Assembly: GCF_947500705.1 (NCBI RefSeq)
Contig: NZ_CANMSY010000010.1
Span: 79,675 to 143,674, forward strand
From: an uncultured Brachybacterium sp.
GTDB lineage: Bacteria; Actinomycetota; Actinomycetes; Actinomycetales; Dermabacteraceae
Direction: 5' to 3'
Length of the DNA: 64,000 bases
Shown here: in pieces, positions 14,662 to 23,981 of the stretch
Layout: the number at the start of each line of letters is the position of its first letter
How positions within the stretch are numbered: the first letter of the stretch is position 1
Notes under the pieces: generated by a model
What the model was told of the DNA's origin: nothing
Database searches by the model: none
Seen by the model: only the letters and a program-made list of their open reading frames with translations
Position numbers and translations under genes: made by a program

Positions 14662-16140
14662 ATGCCCACCATCGACATCACCGATACATCACTGCGCGAC
14701 GTCGCTGCCGACGTCCTCATCCTTCCTCTCCTCGCGGGCGCTGACGGCGCCCCCGCCACCGTGCCCGGTGCACCGGAGATCTCCGAGGTCATCGCGGGTC
14801 TCGACGCCTCGTCCGCCCGGGGCGATCTCCACCGGATCCCCTCCTATGGACTGGCCTCCGCCACCTCGCTGCTGCTCGTCGGCGTCGGTGACGAGGATCT
14901 CGCAGCAGTCGAGGAGGAGGACCTCCGGATCGCCTTCGGCGCGGCCACCCGTTCGCTCGCCGGCGTCGAGCACGCCGCCCTCGCGGTGCCCACCGCGACC
15001 ACGGAGCAGCGCGCCGCCGCCCTCGAGGGTGCCGCGCTCGGCGCCTACACCTTCATCACGTACAAGACCGGCACCGGTGCCGGCGCACCGAAGGCCGCCC
15101 TCGCGGCGCTCACCCTGGTCGCCGAGGAGGACGCCGACGCCGCCCAGGCCGCGGTCGACCGTTCCGGCGTGCTCGCCGAGATCGTCGGCATCGTGCGCGA
15201 CCTCGTCAACACGCCCCCGAACCTGCTCTACCCCGCCGAGTTCGCCCGCCGCGCCGAGGAGCTCGTCGCCGATCTGCCGATCACGGTGACCGTCCTGGAC
15301 GAGAAGCAGCTCGCCGAGGGCGGCTACGGCGGCATCGTGGGCGTCGGCCAGGGCTCGACCCGCCCGCCCCGCCTGGTGCGCCTGGAGTACGCCCCCGCGG
15401 GCGCCACCAGCTCGGTGGCCCTGGTGGGCAAGGGGATCACCTTCGACACCGGCGGCATCTCGCTCAAGCCCGCCGCCGGCATGGAGGACATGACCTCCGA
15501 CATGACCGGCGCTGCCACCGTGCTCGCTGCAGCCGTCGGGGCGGCGCGCCTCGGCCTCGAGATCAAGGTCACCACCTACCTCGCACTGGCCGAGAACATG
15601 CCCGGCGGCGGGGCCCAGCGCCCCGGCGACGTGGTCACCATGCGCAACGGGAAGACCGTCGAGGTCCTCAACACCGATGCCGAGGGGCGGATGGTGATGG
15701 CCGACGCCCTGGTCGACGCCGTCGCCGAGGGGCCGGACCTCGTGGTCGATGTCGCCACTCTCACCGGCGCGGCCGTCGTGGCGCTCGGCAAGCGCACCGC
15801 CGGTGTGATGGGCACGGCCGAGGGCCGCGACCTCGTGATGGCGGCCTCGGAGGCGACCGGTGAGCCGTTCTGGCCGTTGCCCTTCCCTCGCGAGCTGCGT
15901 GCGGATCTGAACGGCCGCGTCGCCGATCTCCGCAATATCGGGGACCGACCCGGCGGTGCGCTCTCGGCGGGCATCTTCCTGGCCGAGTTCGTGGGCGAGA
16001 CCCCGTGGGCCCACCTGGATATCGCCGGGCCGGGCTACGCCTCCTCGCCTCAGGGCTATACGGGCAAGGGCGCCACCGGGATGAGCACCCGCACCGTGCT
16101 GCAGCTCCTCGCGGACGTCGCTTCCCGTCCCGCGGCGTGA
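14662..16140 (+). CDS. pepA: Leucyl aminopeptidase (M17 family)
   Basis: A 492-residue cytosolic metallo-exopeptidase removing N-terminal residues from peptides; such enzymes also process Cys-Gly from thiol turnover. The N-terminal macro-like domain runs to about residue 175. The catalytic domain shows GKGITFDTGGISLKP (metal-binding Lys and Asp), TSDMTGAATV, and the signature NTDAEGRMVMADAL with its two acidic metal ligands and catalytic Arg. The ATG at 14662 gives the common MPTIDIT start; an upstream in-frame GTG lacks a ribosome site. Length is typical. In actinobacteria pepA commonly precedes lpdA-sucB, as here. Confidence 0.95.
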   Translation: MPTIDITDTSLRDVAADVLILPLLAGADGAPATVPGAPEISEVIAGLDASSARGDLHRIPSYGLASATSLLLVGVGDEDLAAVEEEDLRIAFGAATRSLAGVEHAALAVPTATTEQRAAALEGAALGAYTFITYKTGTGAGAPKAALAALTLVAEEDADAAQAAVDRSGVLAEIVGIVRDLVNTPPNLLYPAEFARRAEELVADLPITVTVLDEKQLAEGGYGGIVGVGQGSTRPPRLVRLEYAPAGATSSVALVGKGITFDTGGISLKPAAGMEDMTSDMTGAATVLAAAVGAARLGLEIKVTTYLALAENMPGGGAQRPGDVVTMRNGKTVEVLNTDAEGRMVMADALVDAVAEGPDLVVDVATLTGAAVVALGKRTAGVMGTAEGRDLVMAASEATGEPFWPLPFPRELRADLNGRVADLRNIGDRPGGALSAGIFLAEFVGETPWAHLDIAGPGYASSPQGYTGKGATGMSTRTVLQLLADVASRPAA

Positions 16141-16287
16141 TGCGCACCGCACCTCAGCACTGAGAGATCGCGCGAAGCAGTCGGTCCGGCGCCGCCTGGT
16201 GGCCTAGCATGGGACACGCAGGCGGCGCCGTCGGCCATACAGGTCCCGACGGGTCGCGGAGTGACGTATACACCGAGGAGCACACAG

Positions 16288-17691
16288 GTGGCGGAGACAA
16301 CCACTGACCAGTTCGACGTCGTGATCCTGGGCGGTGGCAGCGGCGGCTATGCGGCCGCGCTGCGCGGAGCCCAGCTCGGCCAGAAGATCGCGCTCGTGGA
16401 GAAGGACAAGCTCGGTGGCACCTGCCTGCACCGCGGCTGTGTCCCGACCAAGGCGATGCTGCACGTCGGCGAACTCGCCGACGCCCCGTCCGAGGCGGCC
16501 GCCGCCGGCGTCGACCTGACCCTGAACGGCATCGACGCCACCAAGGTGATCGGCTTCAAGGACAAGATCATCGGCCGCCTCTACAAGGGCCTCCAGGGCC
16601 TGGTGAAGTCGCGAAAGGTCGAGTACGTCGAGGGCTTCGGCACGCTCACGGGCCCGAACACCGTCTCGGTCGAGACCGAGTCCGGCACCCGCACCCTGAC
16701 CGGCAAGAACATCATCCTGGCCTCCGGCTCGTACTCGAAGACCCTTCCGGGCATCGACCTCGGCGGCCGCTTCCTCGACTCCGAGGCCGCGCTGCAGCTG
16801 CCCGAGATCCCCAAGAACCCCATCATCCTGGGCGGCGGCGTGATCGGGGTCGAGTTCGCCTCGATCTGGAAGTCGCTCGGCGCGGGGTCCGTGACCATTA
16901 TCGAAGGCCTCCCCCACCTGGTCGCCAACGAGGACGAGGCGCTGTCCAAGGCCCTCGAGCGCGCGTACAAGAAGCGCGGAATCAAGTTCTCGCTGGGCAT
17001 CTTCACCGAGAAGGCCGAGCAGACCGAGTCCGGGGTGAAGGTCACCCTCGCCGACGGCAAGGTCTTCGAGGGCGACTACCTGCTGGTCGCCGTGGGCCGT
17101 GGCCCGAACACCTCAGGGCTCGGCTACGAGGAGCAGGGCATCGAGATGGATCGCGGCTTCGTGCTCGCGAACAAGGAGACCCTCGAGACCAACGTCCCCG
17201 GCGTCTACGCCGTGGGCGACATCGTCCCCGGCCTGCAGCTCGCGCACCGCGGCTTTGCCCACGGCATCTTCGTGGCCGAACGGATCGGTGGCCTGAACCC
17301 GGCGCCGATCGTCGAGTCCGGCATCGAGCGGATCACCTACTGCGAGCCCGAGGTCGGTTCAGTGGGCCTGTCCGAGAAGCAGGCCAAGGAGCAGCTGGGT
17401 GAGGACGCCGTCGAGGCCTACGAGTACAACCTCGGTGGCAACGGCAAGTCCCAGATCCTCGGCACCACCGGCTTCATCAAGCTCGTCCGCGAGAAGGATG
17501 GGCCCATCATCGGTGTCCACATGATCGGCTCGCGCACCTCCGAGCTGATGGGCGAGGCGCTGCTGATCGTCAACTGGGAGGCCTACCCCGAGGATGTCGC
17601 CTCCCTCGTCCACGGCCACCCCTCGCAGCACGAGGCCCTGGGCGAGGCCGCGCTCGCCCTCGCCGGCAAGCCGCTGCACGCCCACGCCTGA
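16288..17691 (+). CDS. lpdA: Dihydrolipoyl dehydrogenase (E3)
   Basis: A 467-residue FAD/NAD flavoprotein that reoxidises dihydrolipoyl groups of the 2-oxoacid dehydrogenase complexes. Motifs: FAD-binding ILGGGSGGYAAALRGAQLG, redox-active disulfide GGTCLHRGCVPTK, NAD-binding ILGGGVIGVEFAS, second FAD motif YAVGDIVPG, and the catalytic His near the end in HGHPSQHEALGEA. The GTG at 16288 follows a GAGGAG site at 16275-16280 by 7 nt; a GTG at 16261 is also open but lacks such a site. It lies 23 nt before sucB, so E2 and E3 are co-transcribed. Confidence 0.95.
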   Translation: MAETTTDQFDVVILGGGSGGYAAALRGAQLGQKIALVEKDKLGGTCLHRGCVPTKAMLHVGELADAPSEAAAAGVDLTLNGIDATKVIGFKDKIIGRLYKGLQGLVKSRKVEYVEGFGTLTGPNTVSVETESGTRTLTGKNIILASGSYSKTLPGIDLGGRFLDSEAALQLPEIPKNPIILGGGVIGVEFASIWKSLGAGSVTIIEGLPHLVANEDEALSKALERAYKKRGIKFSLGIFTEKAEQTESGVKVTLADGKVFEGDYLLVAVGRGPNTSGLGYEEQGIEMDRGFVLANKETLETNVPGVYAVGDIVPGLQLAHRGFAHGIFVAERIGGLNPAPIVESGIERITYCEPEVGSVGLSEKQAKEQLGEDAVEAYEYNLGGNGKSQILGTTGFIKLVREKDGPIIGVHMIGSRTSELMGEALLIVNWEAYPEDVASLVHGHPSQHEALGEAALALAGKPLHAHA

Positions 17692-17714
17692 CTCTTCCAG
17701 GAGGAGAAACCCCC

Positions 17715-19559
17715 ATGTCTGAAACCGTGAAGATGCCGGCTCTCGGCGAATCCGTCACCGAAGGCACCGTCACCCGCTGGCTCAAGGCCGTGGGCGACAC
17801 CGTCGAGGTCGACGAGCCGCTGCTGGAGGTCTCGACCGACAAGGTCGACACCGAGATCCCCTCGCCCGTCGCGGGCACCATCGAGAAGATCCTGGTCGAG
17901 GAGGACGAGGACGCCGAGGTCGGCGCCGATCTCGTCGTCATCGGCGATGGTTCCGGCTCCGAGGGTGCCGGGTCGGATGATTCCGGTGCTGAGGCCGCCT
18001 CCGAGGACGAGGCCCCCGCCGAGGACGAGGAAGCTCCCGCCGAGGGCGAGGATCTCGCCTCCGACGAGACCGTCGCCCCGTCCACCGATGAGGAGGCTCC
18101 GGCCGGCGAGTCCGAGAAGCCTGCCGAGGCCTCCGGCGATGCCGATTCCGGCACCTCCGGCGGCGCCGCCTCCGGGGAGGAGGTGACGATGCCCGCGCTC
18201 GGCGAGTCCGTCACCGAGGGCACCGTCACCCGCTGGCTCAAGGAGGTCGGCGACACCGTCGAGGTCGACGAGCCGCTGCTGGAGGTCTCGACCGACAAGG
18301 TCGACACCGAGATCCCCTCCCCCGTCGCGGGCACCCTGCTCGAGATCAAGGTCCAGGAGGACGAGGACGCCGAGGTCGGCGCCGTGCTGGCCGTGGTCGG
18401 CTCGGGGGATGCGGCCTCCGCCCCCGCAGAGGAGCCCTCTGCCCCGGCCCCGAAGGCCGAGGAGGAGAAGCCCGAGGCGCCGAAGGCCGAGGAGAAGCCT
18501 GCCGAGGCCCCCAAGGCTGAGGCACCGAAGGCAGATGCTCCCAAGGCTGAGGCACCGAAGGCCGAGGCACCGAAGGCAGATGCTCCTGCCGCTGCCGCTC
18601 CGAAGGCCTCCGATGCCGTCTCCGGTGCGGAGTCCTCCGGCTATGTCACCCCGCTGGTCCGGAAGATGGCGGCCGAGGCCGGCGTCGACCTGTCCAGCGT
18701 CAAGGGCTCCGGCCTGGGTGGGCGCATCCGCAAGCAGGACGTCCAGCAGGCGATCGACGCGCAGAAGGCCGCCGCCTCGGCACCTGCTGCCGCCGCAGCG
18801 CCCGCAGCCTCCCCGGCAGCTCCCAAGGTCGAGGTCTCCTCGAAGCGTGGCACCGAGGAGAAGATGCCGCGCATCCGCAAGGTCATCGGCCAGCGGATGA
18901 CGGAGTCGCTGCATGGGATGGCTCAGCTGACCACCGCGGTCGAGGTCGATCTGACCCGCGTCGCGAAGCTGCGCGCCCGGGCCAAGGAGGACTTCGCCGC
19001 CCGTGAGGGTGCGAAGCTCACCTTCCTCCCGTTCCTGATGCTGGCAGCCGTGGAGGGTCTGAAGACCTACCCGCAGCTGAACTCCACCATCGATGGCGAC
19101 AAGATCATCTACCACGGCTCCGAGAACATCGGTATGGCGGCGGACACCGAGCGTGGTCTCGTGGTTCCCGTGATCCGGAACGCCGGCGATCTGAACCTGG
19201 CGGGCCTGGCTCGTCAGATCGGGGATCTGGGTGGCCGCGCCAAGGGCAACAAGCTGGTTCCTGATGATCTCGCCGGCGCCACCTTCACCATCACCAACAC
19301 CGGCTCCGGCGGTGCGCTGTGGGATACCCCCATCGTCCCCGCGCCGCAGGTGGGCATCCTGGGCACCGGCACCATCACCAAGCGTGCCGCGGTCGTGCAG
19401 AACGCCGAGGGCGATGACACCATCGCCATCCGGTCGATGATGTACCTGTTCCTCTCCTACGACCACCGCATGGTCGATGGCGGCGACGCCGCCCGCTTCC
19501 TCACCTTCATGAAGAAGCGGCTCGAAGAGGGCGCCTTCGAGGCGGAGCTCGGAGTGTGA
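17715..19559 (+). CDS. sucB: Dihydrolipoamide acyltransferase (E2 of 2-oxoacid dehydrogenase) with two lipoyl domains
   Basis: A 614-residue core subunit that carries acyl groups on lipoyl-lysine and passes them to CoA. Domains: lipoyl domain 1 (~1-77, lysine in STDKVDTE), an acidic Ala/Glu linker, lipoyl domain 2 (~155-232), a second linker with repeated EAPKA units, the E3-binding domain (VTPLVRKMAAEAGVDLSSV, about 310-350), and the catalytic domain ending SYDHRMVDGGDAARFL with the active His. The ATG at 17715 follows GGAGAAA. In actinobacteria a single E2 of this type may serve both pyruvate and 2-oxoglutarate dehydrogenases; aceE lies 32 kb away. The two lipoyl domains are almost identical at DNA level. 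Confidence 0.93.
   Translation: MSETVKMPALGESVTEGTVTRWLKAVGDTVEVDEPLLEVSTDKVDTEIPSPVAGTIEKILVEEDEDAEVGADLVVIGDGSGSEGAGSDDSGAEAASEDEAPAEDEEAPAEGEDLASDETVAPSTDEEAPAGESEKPAEASGDADSGTSGGAASGEEVTMPALGESVTEGTVTRWLKEVGDTVEVDEPLLEVSTDKVDTEIPSPVAGTLLEIKVQEDEDAEVGAVLAVVGSGDAASAPAEEPSAPAPKAEEEKPEAPKAEEKPAEAPKAEAPKADAPKAEAPKAEAPKADAPAAAAPKASDAVSGAESSGYVTPLVRKMAAEAGVDLSSVKGSGLGGRIRKQDVQQAIDAQKAAASAPAAAAAPAASPAAPKVEVSSKRGTEEKMPRIRKVIGQRMTESLHGMAQLTTAVEVDLTRVAKLRARAKEDFAAREGAKLTFLPFLMLAAVEGLKTYPQLNSTIDGDKIIYHGSENIGMAADTERGLVVPVIRNAGDLNLAGLARQIGDLGGRAKGNKLVPDDLAGATFTITNTGSGGALWDTPIVPAPQVGILGTGTITKRAAVVQNAEGDDTIAIRSMMYLFLSYDHRMVDGGDAARFLTFMKKRLEEGAFEAELGV
17733..17879 (+). repeat. Direct repeat, copy 1 (lipoyl domain 1 of sucB)
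   Basis: This 147-bp unit encodes most of lipoyl domain 1 and matches the unit at 18189-18335 at all but about eight positions, with an uninterrupted identical run of about 71 bp. The mismatches are mostly at third positions. Confidence 0.9.
18189..18335 (+). repeat. Direct repeat, copy 2 (lipoyl domain 2 of sucB)
   Basis: Second copy of the lipoyl-encoding unit, 456 bp after the first and in the same frame. Recombination between copies would delete one lipoyl domain and one linker without a frameshift. Confidence 0.9.
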
Positions 19560-19618
19560 GCCAGTGAGCTACCGAACCACCTCGGCGTGACGTGCCCCGT
19601 GCGCTGAGCGACGACGAA

Positions 19619-19653
19619 GGGCCCCGGCATCGGCGACACCGATGTCGGGGCCC
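19619..19653. terminator. Bidirectional terminator between sucB and the pseudokinase-like gene
   Basis: A 15-bp stem (GGGCCCCGGCATCGG with CCGATGTCGGGGCCC, one G-T pair) around a 5-nt loop sits between two convergent genes. It is followed by TTCG on the plus strand and by TTCGTCGTCG on the minus strand. Confidence 0.75.
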
Positions 19654-19671
19654 TTCGCTGTCGGGAGCCGA

Positions 19672-21177
19672 TCAGCTCGCCCCGGCACCCTCCCCCTTCT
19701 CTCCTGCAGGCTCTGCCTGCTCGGCTGTCACGATCAGCCAGCGCCCGCCCTCCCACTGGAGGGTGAGGCGGACTTCTCTCGGCGCGGTGGCCGGGACGAC
19801 GGTGAGCTGCCCGGCCTGGTCGACCAGCTCATGTTCGGCAGTCGAGGTCACCGCGCGCAGCACCGCCGTGCCGCGGGCGTCCGGTCCCTCGAGCAGCTCC
19901 GCCTCATGGATCACCGGCCCACCGCCGCGCACTTGATGGTCCCGGTAGGCGAGGCGGGTCTCCTCGTCGGCGGTGAACGCCTCGCCGCCCGGTACGGCCG
20001 CTGAGTGCTCGGACACTCCGGTGACGTAGGCGTGCCGGGCTCCCGCGACGTCCGCGACCAGCGCCCAGGGATCCTCGATCCGGGGCACCTCGGTGGAGGG
20101 TGCAGAGGTGGGGACCAGCGGCTGTGCATCTCCGGGTGCCTGAGCGGGCCGTTCGCTGGCCCACCAGGCACCGACTGCCGCAGTGGACCCCAGCAGCAGG
20201 ACCACGAGAGCACTTCCCACGGCGACTCGTCTCAGCGGAGGCTGGCTCAGCACCTGCCGGATCGCCGAGAGGCCGCGGCTCCCTGCCCCCGTCCACCGGC
20301 CGGTCGGTCCCAGCACGCCGGCCGGCGCCGACAGACCGGCGGAGGGCAGGGCGGGGTGTCCGAGCGCGTCCTCGGCTGCCCGTCCTTTCTCCTTCCGTCG
20401 CCGGATCCTGCGGGGTGACGGCAGCGCGGACCCTGCGAGCACTCCCGCGGGATGGCCCTCTGCACGGTCCACCCCCTCCGGCACCTGCCCTTGCTCGACG
20501 GGCGCCCTCTGCTCATGCATCTCGAGAGCAGGTATGGGATCGAGCAGGGAGCTCTCCCGCAAGGGCCAGGAGGGAGCCACCAGATCGATGCGTCGGCGCA
20601 GGGTCCGCTCCTGGTCCTCGAGCACCGAATCGACCCAGCGGCGATCTCTTTGACGGGCGGGGAGTGACTCTCCACGCTGCAGCCCGCCCAGGTCGAGCGC
20701 CACCACGCTCCCGTCACTGCGGACGCCGAGTCCCTGCCCCGGCGCCGCTCCCAGCACCCAGCCCCGCTCATGGAGCGCTTCGACCAGATCATCGAGATCG
20801 TGCCGAGCCCGGGCGAGGGCGAGACGCTCTGCAGTGGGTGGGGTGCAGTCTTCGGCGGCCCGTCGACCGGACCGACGCTGCAGGGGCGGCGCGGACTCCC
20901 GCAGATATCCGTCGTCCTCGATCTCGAGCACGCTGGGTGCCGCCGTGATCCCTGCGACCTCGAGCGCCGCCAGCAGCTGGAGCTCCTCGCGGATTCGCCG
21001 CCGGGCGTCAGCGTCCAGACCCGTGACCTCGACCCGGAGTTCCTGCCCGTCAGCTCCACGGCGCGTCTCCTGCCGCCCCGATCCTGCCCGAACCGTTCCT
21101 CCGCCCGTACCGGACGAGCCGGGCCCGCGGCGGAAGCTCTCCTCGTCGATCTGATCCATGACAGCAGTGAACCGCAT
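19672..21177 (-). CDS. Membrane-anchored pseudokinase-like protein
   Basis: About 501 residues; no named family can be assigned with certainty. The N-terminal half resembles a degraded Ser/Thr kinase lobe: LHERGW occupies the place of the HRD loop but the catalytic Asp is missing, and DGSVVALDLGG resembles the metal-binding strand with DLG in place of DFG. A basic, Pro-rich linker follows, then one membrane helix (VAVGSALVVLLLGSTAAVGAW) and an extracytoplasmic domain of about 170 residues ending in LTLQWEGGRWLIVTAEQ. The start is uncertain: ATG 21177 is used here, with 21159, 21201 and GTG 21240 also possible. It is divergent from lipB and its longest form would overlap the lipB start. Confidence 0.6.
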   Translation of the reverse strand: MRFTAVMDQIDEESFRRGPGSSGTGGGTVRAGSGRQETRRGADGQELRVEVTGLDADARRRIREELQLLAALEVAGITAAPSVLEIEDDGYLRESAPPLQRRSGRRAAEDCTPPTAERLALARARHDLDDLVEALHERGWVLGAAPGQGLGVRSDGSVVALDLGGLQRGESLPARQRDRRWVDSVLEDQERTLRRRIDLVAPSWPLRESSLLDPIPALEMHEQRAPVEQGQVPEGVDRAEGHPAGVLAGSALPSPRRIRRRKEKGRAAEDALGHPALPSAGLSAPAGVLGPTGRWTGAGSRGLSAIRQVLSQPPLRRVAVGSALVVLLLGSTAAVGAWWASERPAQAPGDAQPLVPTSAPSTEVPRIEDPWALVADVAGARHAYVTGVSEHSAAVPGGEAFTADEETRLAYRDHQVRGGGPVIHEAELLEGPDARGTAVLRAVTSTAEHELVDQAGQLTVVPATAPREVRLTLQWEGGRWLIVTAEQAEPAGEKGEGAGAS

Positions 21178-21233
21178 CACAGCGAGGTCCCCGTGATTCA
21201 TCCACAACGCGCAGGTGGGAGGCGGAGTAATCT

Positions 21234-21938
21234 GTGTCAATGCTCGACGTCATCCGCCTCGGCTTCAGCGAACCGCTCCCCGATGGGGACTGTCATGAGG
21301 AGTTCGGACTGCCCCCGGGCCCGGTCGAGTACCGCGCCGCCTGGGCACTTCAGCGCGAGCTGCATGCCGAGGTGGTCTCCGGCCGGCGGCCCGACACCCT
21401 GCTGCTCCTCGAGCATCAGGCGGTGTATACCGCGGGCAAGCTCACCGAGGACCACGAGCGCCCCCGCGACGGTGCCGAGGTGGTGGACATCGACCGCGGA
21501 GGGAAGCTCACCTGGCACGGGCCCCAGCAGCTCGTCGGCTACCCGCTGGTGAAGCTGCCGATCCCGATTGATGTGGTGGGTTTCGTGCGTGATCTCGAGC
21601 GGACCCTGATCGAGGTCTGCACCGCCGTCGGCGTGGCGACCGTCCCGGTCGAGGGCCGCAGCGGCGTCTGGGTCGCGCCGGAGGGCGAGGAGGCACGCAA
21701 GGTGTGCGCGATCGGAATGCGGGTCTCGAAGCGGGCCACCATGCACGGATTCGCTCTGAACTGCGCGAATGATCTCTCCTGGGCCGAGAACGTGATCCCC
21801 TGCGGGATCGATGACGCCGGGGTCACCAGTCTCAGCCGCGAGGCCGGCCGCCGGATCGCGGTCGCCGACGTGGTGGAGACCGCCGCGACAGCGATGATCG
21901 AGCTCGTGGCACACCGCACGTCGCCCCGCATGGGCTGA
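21234..21938 (+). CDS. lipB: Octanoyltransferase LipB
   Basis: A 234-residue enzyme moving octanoate from acyl carrier protein to the lipoyl domains of E2 and GcvH. The family's [19 protein letters not shown] region, the GRSGVWV strand and the catalytic Lys and Cys in [10 protein letters not shown] ... NVIPCGI are present. Two starts are possible: GTG 21234, which is 6 nt past a GGAG site, or ATG 21240, 12 nt past it; the first has the better spacing. It precedes lipA by 62 nt, and its substrate proteins SucB and ACP are both encoded in this window. Confidence 0.94.
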   Translation: MSMLDVIRLGFSEPLPDGDCHEEFGLPPGPVEYRAAWALQRELHAEVVSGRRPDTLLLLEHQAVYTAGKLTEDHERPRDGAEVVDIDRGGKLTWHGPQQLVGYPLVKLPIPIDVVGFVRDLERTLIEVCTAVGVATVPVEGRSGVWVAPEGEEARKVCAIGMRVSKRATMHGFALNCANDLSWAENVIPCGIDDAGVTSLSREAGRRIAVADVVETAATAMIELVAHRTSPRMG

Positions 21939-22000
21939 GTGCACCGGGACTCGGCCGGGTCGATAGACTCCAGGGAACGTCGAGATGAGGAGGCATCAGG

Positions 22001-23023
22001 GTGACATTCGCCCCCGAAGGCCGACGCATGCTGCGCGTCGAGGCGCGTAACGCCGAGGTCCCGATCGAGCGCAAGCCCGAATGGATCAAGACCCGGGCCG
22101 TGATGGGCCCGGAGTACACCGCGATGAAGAAGCGCGTGCATGGTCAGGGCCTGCATACGGTCTGCGAGGAAGCCGGCTGTCCGAACATCTTCGAGTGCTG
22201 GGAGGACCGCGAGGCGACCTTCCTCATCGGCGGTGACACCTGCACGCGGCGCTGCGACTTCTGCAACATCGCGACCGGCAAGCCGATGGCCGTCGATCCG
22301 ATGGAGCCCTTCAAGGTGGCCCAGTCCGTCAAAGAGATGGGTCTGCGCTACTCGACCATCACCGGCGTGGCCCGCGATGACCTCGAGGACGGTGCAGCCG
22401 GTCTGTTCGCCCGCACCTGCGAGCAGATCCATGCGATGAACCCGGGCACCGGGGTCGAGCTTCTCATCGATGACATCAAGGGCAACGGCCAGCACCTGCA
22501 GCAGGTCTTCGAGGCCGAACCCGAGGTGTTCGCGCACAACCTCGAGACGGTCCCGCGCATCTTCAAGCAGATCCGTCCTGCCTTCCGCTACGAGCGCTCC
22601 CTCGAGGTGATCTCGATGGGGAAGGACGCCGGGATGATCACCAAGTCCAACCTCATCCTCGGGATGGGTGAGACGGACGAGGAGATCCTCGAGTCGCTCC
22701 AGCGCCTTCACGATGCCGGCTGCGACATCATCACGATCACGCAGTACATGCGCCCCTCGAAGCTGCACCATCCGATCGACCGCTGGGTCAAGCCCCAGCA
22801 GTTCGTCGAGCTGTCCCAGGCCGCTGAGGAGATGGGCTTCCTCGCGGTGATGGCCGGGCCGATGGTCCGCTCCTCCTACCGCGCCGGCAAGCTCTGGGCG
22901 CAGTCGATGCGGAAGCTCGGCCGCGAGATCCCGGAGAACCTCCGCCACCTCGATTCGAACCAGCCCGCCCGTCAGGAAGCTGCGAGCGTCGTCGCCCGCA
23001 GCCAGCAGGCCGCCGCGAGCTGA
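22001..23023 (+). CDS. lipA: Lipoyl synthase LipA
   Basis: A 340-residue radical SAM enzyme inserting two sulfurs into protein-bound octanoate. The auxiliary [4Fe-4S] cluster ligands lie in [12 protein letters not shown], the radical SAM cluster in [11 protein letters not shown] (CxxxCxxC). The later [10 protein letters not shown] is the conserved C-terminal RSSY motif. The GTG at 22001 follows GAGGAGG by 7 nt. Together with lipB this is a complete de novo lipoylation pathway placed immediately downstream of sucB/lpdA, whose products need it. Confidence 0.97.
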   Translation: MTFAPEGRRMLRVEARNAEVPIERKPEWIKTRAVMGPEYTAMKKRVHGQGLHTVCEEAGCPNIFECWEDREATFLIGGDTCTRRCDFCNIATGKPMAVDPMEPFKVAQSVKEMGLRYSTITGVARDDLEDGAAGLFARTCEQIHAMNPGTGVELLIDDIKGNGQHLQQVFEAEPEVFAHNLETVPRIFKQIRPAFRYERSLEVISMGKDAGMITKSNLILGMGETDEEILESLQRLHDAGCDIITITQYMRPSKLHHPIDRWVKPQQFVELSQAAEEMGFLAVMAGPMVRSSYRAGKLWAQSMRKLGREIPENLRHLDSNQPARQEAASVVARSQQAAAS

Positions 23024-23055
23024 CGCCCGCCCGGCCCCGAGAGGACCCACCACAC

Positions 23056-23811
23056 ATGGCTCGCACGACCGAGACCAAGCCCGAGAAGGGCTCGAAGAAG
23101 AAGCAGAAGCTCAACGCCGACGGCTCCAAGAAGCAGGGCCGGATCAAGCAGATCATCGAGGTGTACAAGTACACCCAGGAGACTGATCGCACCACTCTGC
23201 CGTGGATGCTCGCCGCGCTCATCGGTGCGATCGCGCTGGGTGTCCTGGTGAGCTGGCTGGTGCTGAACAGCCCCTGGTACGGCATCTTCATGGGCCTGGC
23301 GATCGGTGTGCTGGCCGCGATGATGATCCTGGCCCGCAAGGCCGAGCGCGCAGCCTTCGGCCGCATCAAGGGGCAGCCGGGTGCGGCGCTCGCAGCGATG
23401 CAGTCCATCCGTCGCGGCTGGAACGTCGACGAGGAGCCGGTCCAGATCGACCCCCGCAGCCAGAAGATGCTGTTCCGCGCCTCGGGCCGGGCCGGCATCG
23501 CGGTGGTCGCCGAGGATTCCACCGCGACCTCGATGAAGCTGCTGGAGAAGGAGCGTCGCAGCATCCGGCGCGTGCTCCAGCACGACAACGTGCCGGTCCA
23601 TCAGATCGTGGTCGGCGACGGCGACGGCGAGGTGCCGCTGCACAAGCTGCCCAGCCACATGCAGCGGATGAAGAAGCAGCTCACCAAGAATGAGGCCGCT
23701 CAGGTCACGAAGCGGCTGAATGCTCTGCGTCGCTCGCTGCGGCAGTCGATCCCCAAGGGCGTCGACCCCATGCGTGCCCGCCCGAACCGCAAGGCGATGA
23801 AGGGCCGCTGA
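23056..23811 (+). CDS. DUF4191 family membrane protein
   Basis: A 251-residue protein. A Lys-rich N-terminus (residues 1-45) is followed by two membrane helices (LPWMLAALIGAIALGVLVSWL, partly, and GIFMGLAIGVLAAMMILA), then a cytoplasmic domain with the family's AERAAFGRIKGQPGAALA and VPVHQIVVGDGDGEVPL segments. DUF4191 proteins occur next to lipA across Actinobacteria, 32 nt downstream here, but their function is not known. The position suggests a link to lipoylation or to the membrane side of that pathway; this is inference. ATG at 23056. Confidence 0.9.
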   Translation: MARTTETKPEKGSKKKQKLNADGSKKQGRIKQIIEVYKYTQETDRTTLPWMLAALIGAIALGVLVSWLVLNSPWYGIFMGLAIGVLAAMMILARKAERAAFGRIKGQPGAALAAMQSIRRGWNVDEEPVQIDPRSQKMLFRASGRAGIAVVAEDSTATSMKLLEKERRSIRRVLQHDNVPVHQIVVGDGDGEVPLHKLPSHMQRMKKQLTKNEAAQVTKRLNALRRSLRQSIPKGVDPMRARPNRKAMKGR

Positions 23812-23832
23812 GCCCCACTCCCCTGCTGCGGA

Positions 23833-23860
23833 GCCCTCGTCTGGACGTTCAGACGGGGGC
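23833..23860 (+). terminator. Terminator of the lipB-lipA-DUF4191 operon
   Basis: An 11-bp stem (GCCCTCGTCTG, 23833-23843, with CAGACGGGGGC, 23850-23860, one mismatch) and a 6-nt loop lies 21 nt after the DUF4191 stop and is followed by TTCGTCGTCC. Confidence 0.7.
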
Positions 23861-23890
23861 TTCGTCGTCCCCTGCCGACCACGATCTCGC

Positions 23891-23926
23891 CGTGATCATT
23901 CCGTGACCTCCGAGACCTTTTCGTGA
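23891..23926 (+). promoter_or_regulatory. CGTGA repeat cluster, candidate response-regulator site
   Basis: CGTGA occurs at 23891, 23902 and 23922. The first two are 11 bp apart and the third 20 bp on, so all lie roughly on one helix face. Direct repeats with an 11-bp period are bound by OmpR-type actinobacterial regulators such as PhoP, MtrA and GlnR. TATCGT at 23934-23939 could be a -10 for a rightward transcript. Confidence 0.35.
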
Positions 23927-23981
23927 CATTCTCTATCGTCGCAGGTCAGGGCCGTGAAAGAAGGTGACGGCCGGGAGAAGG

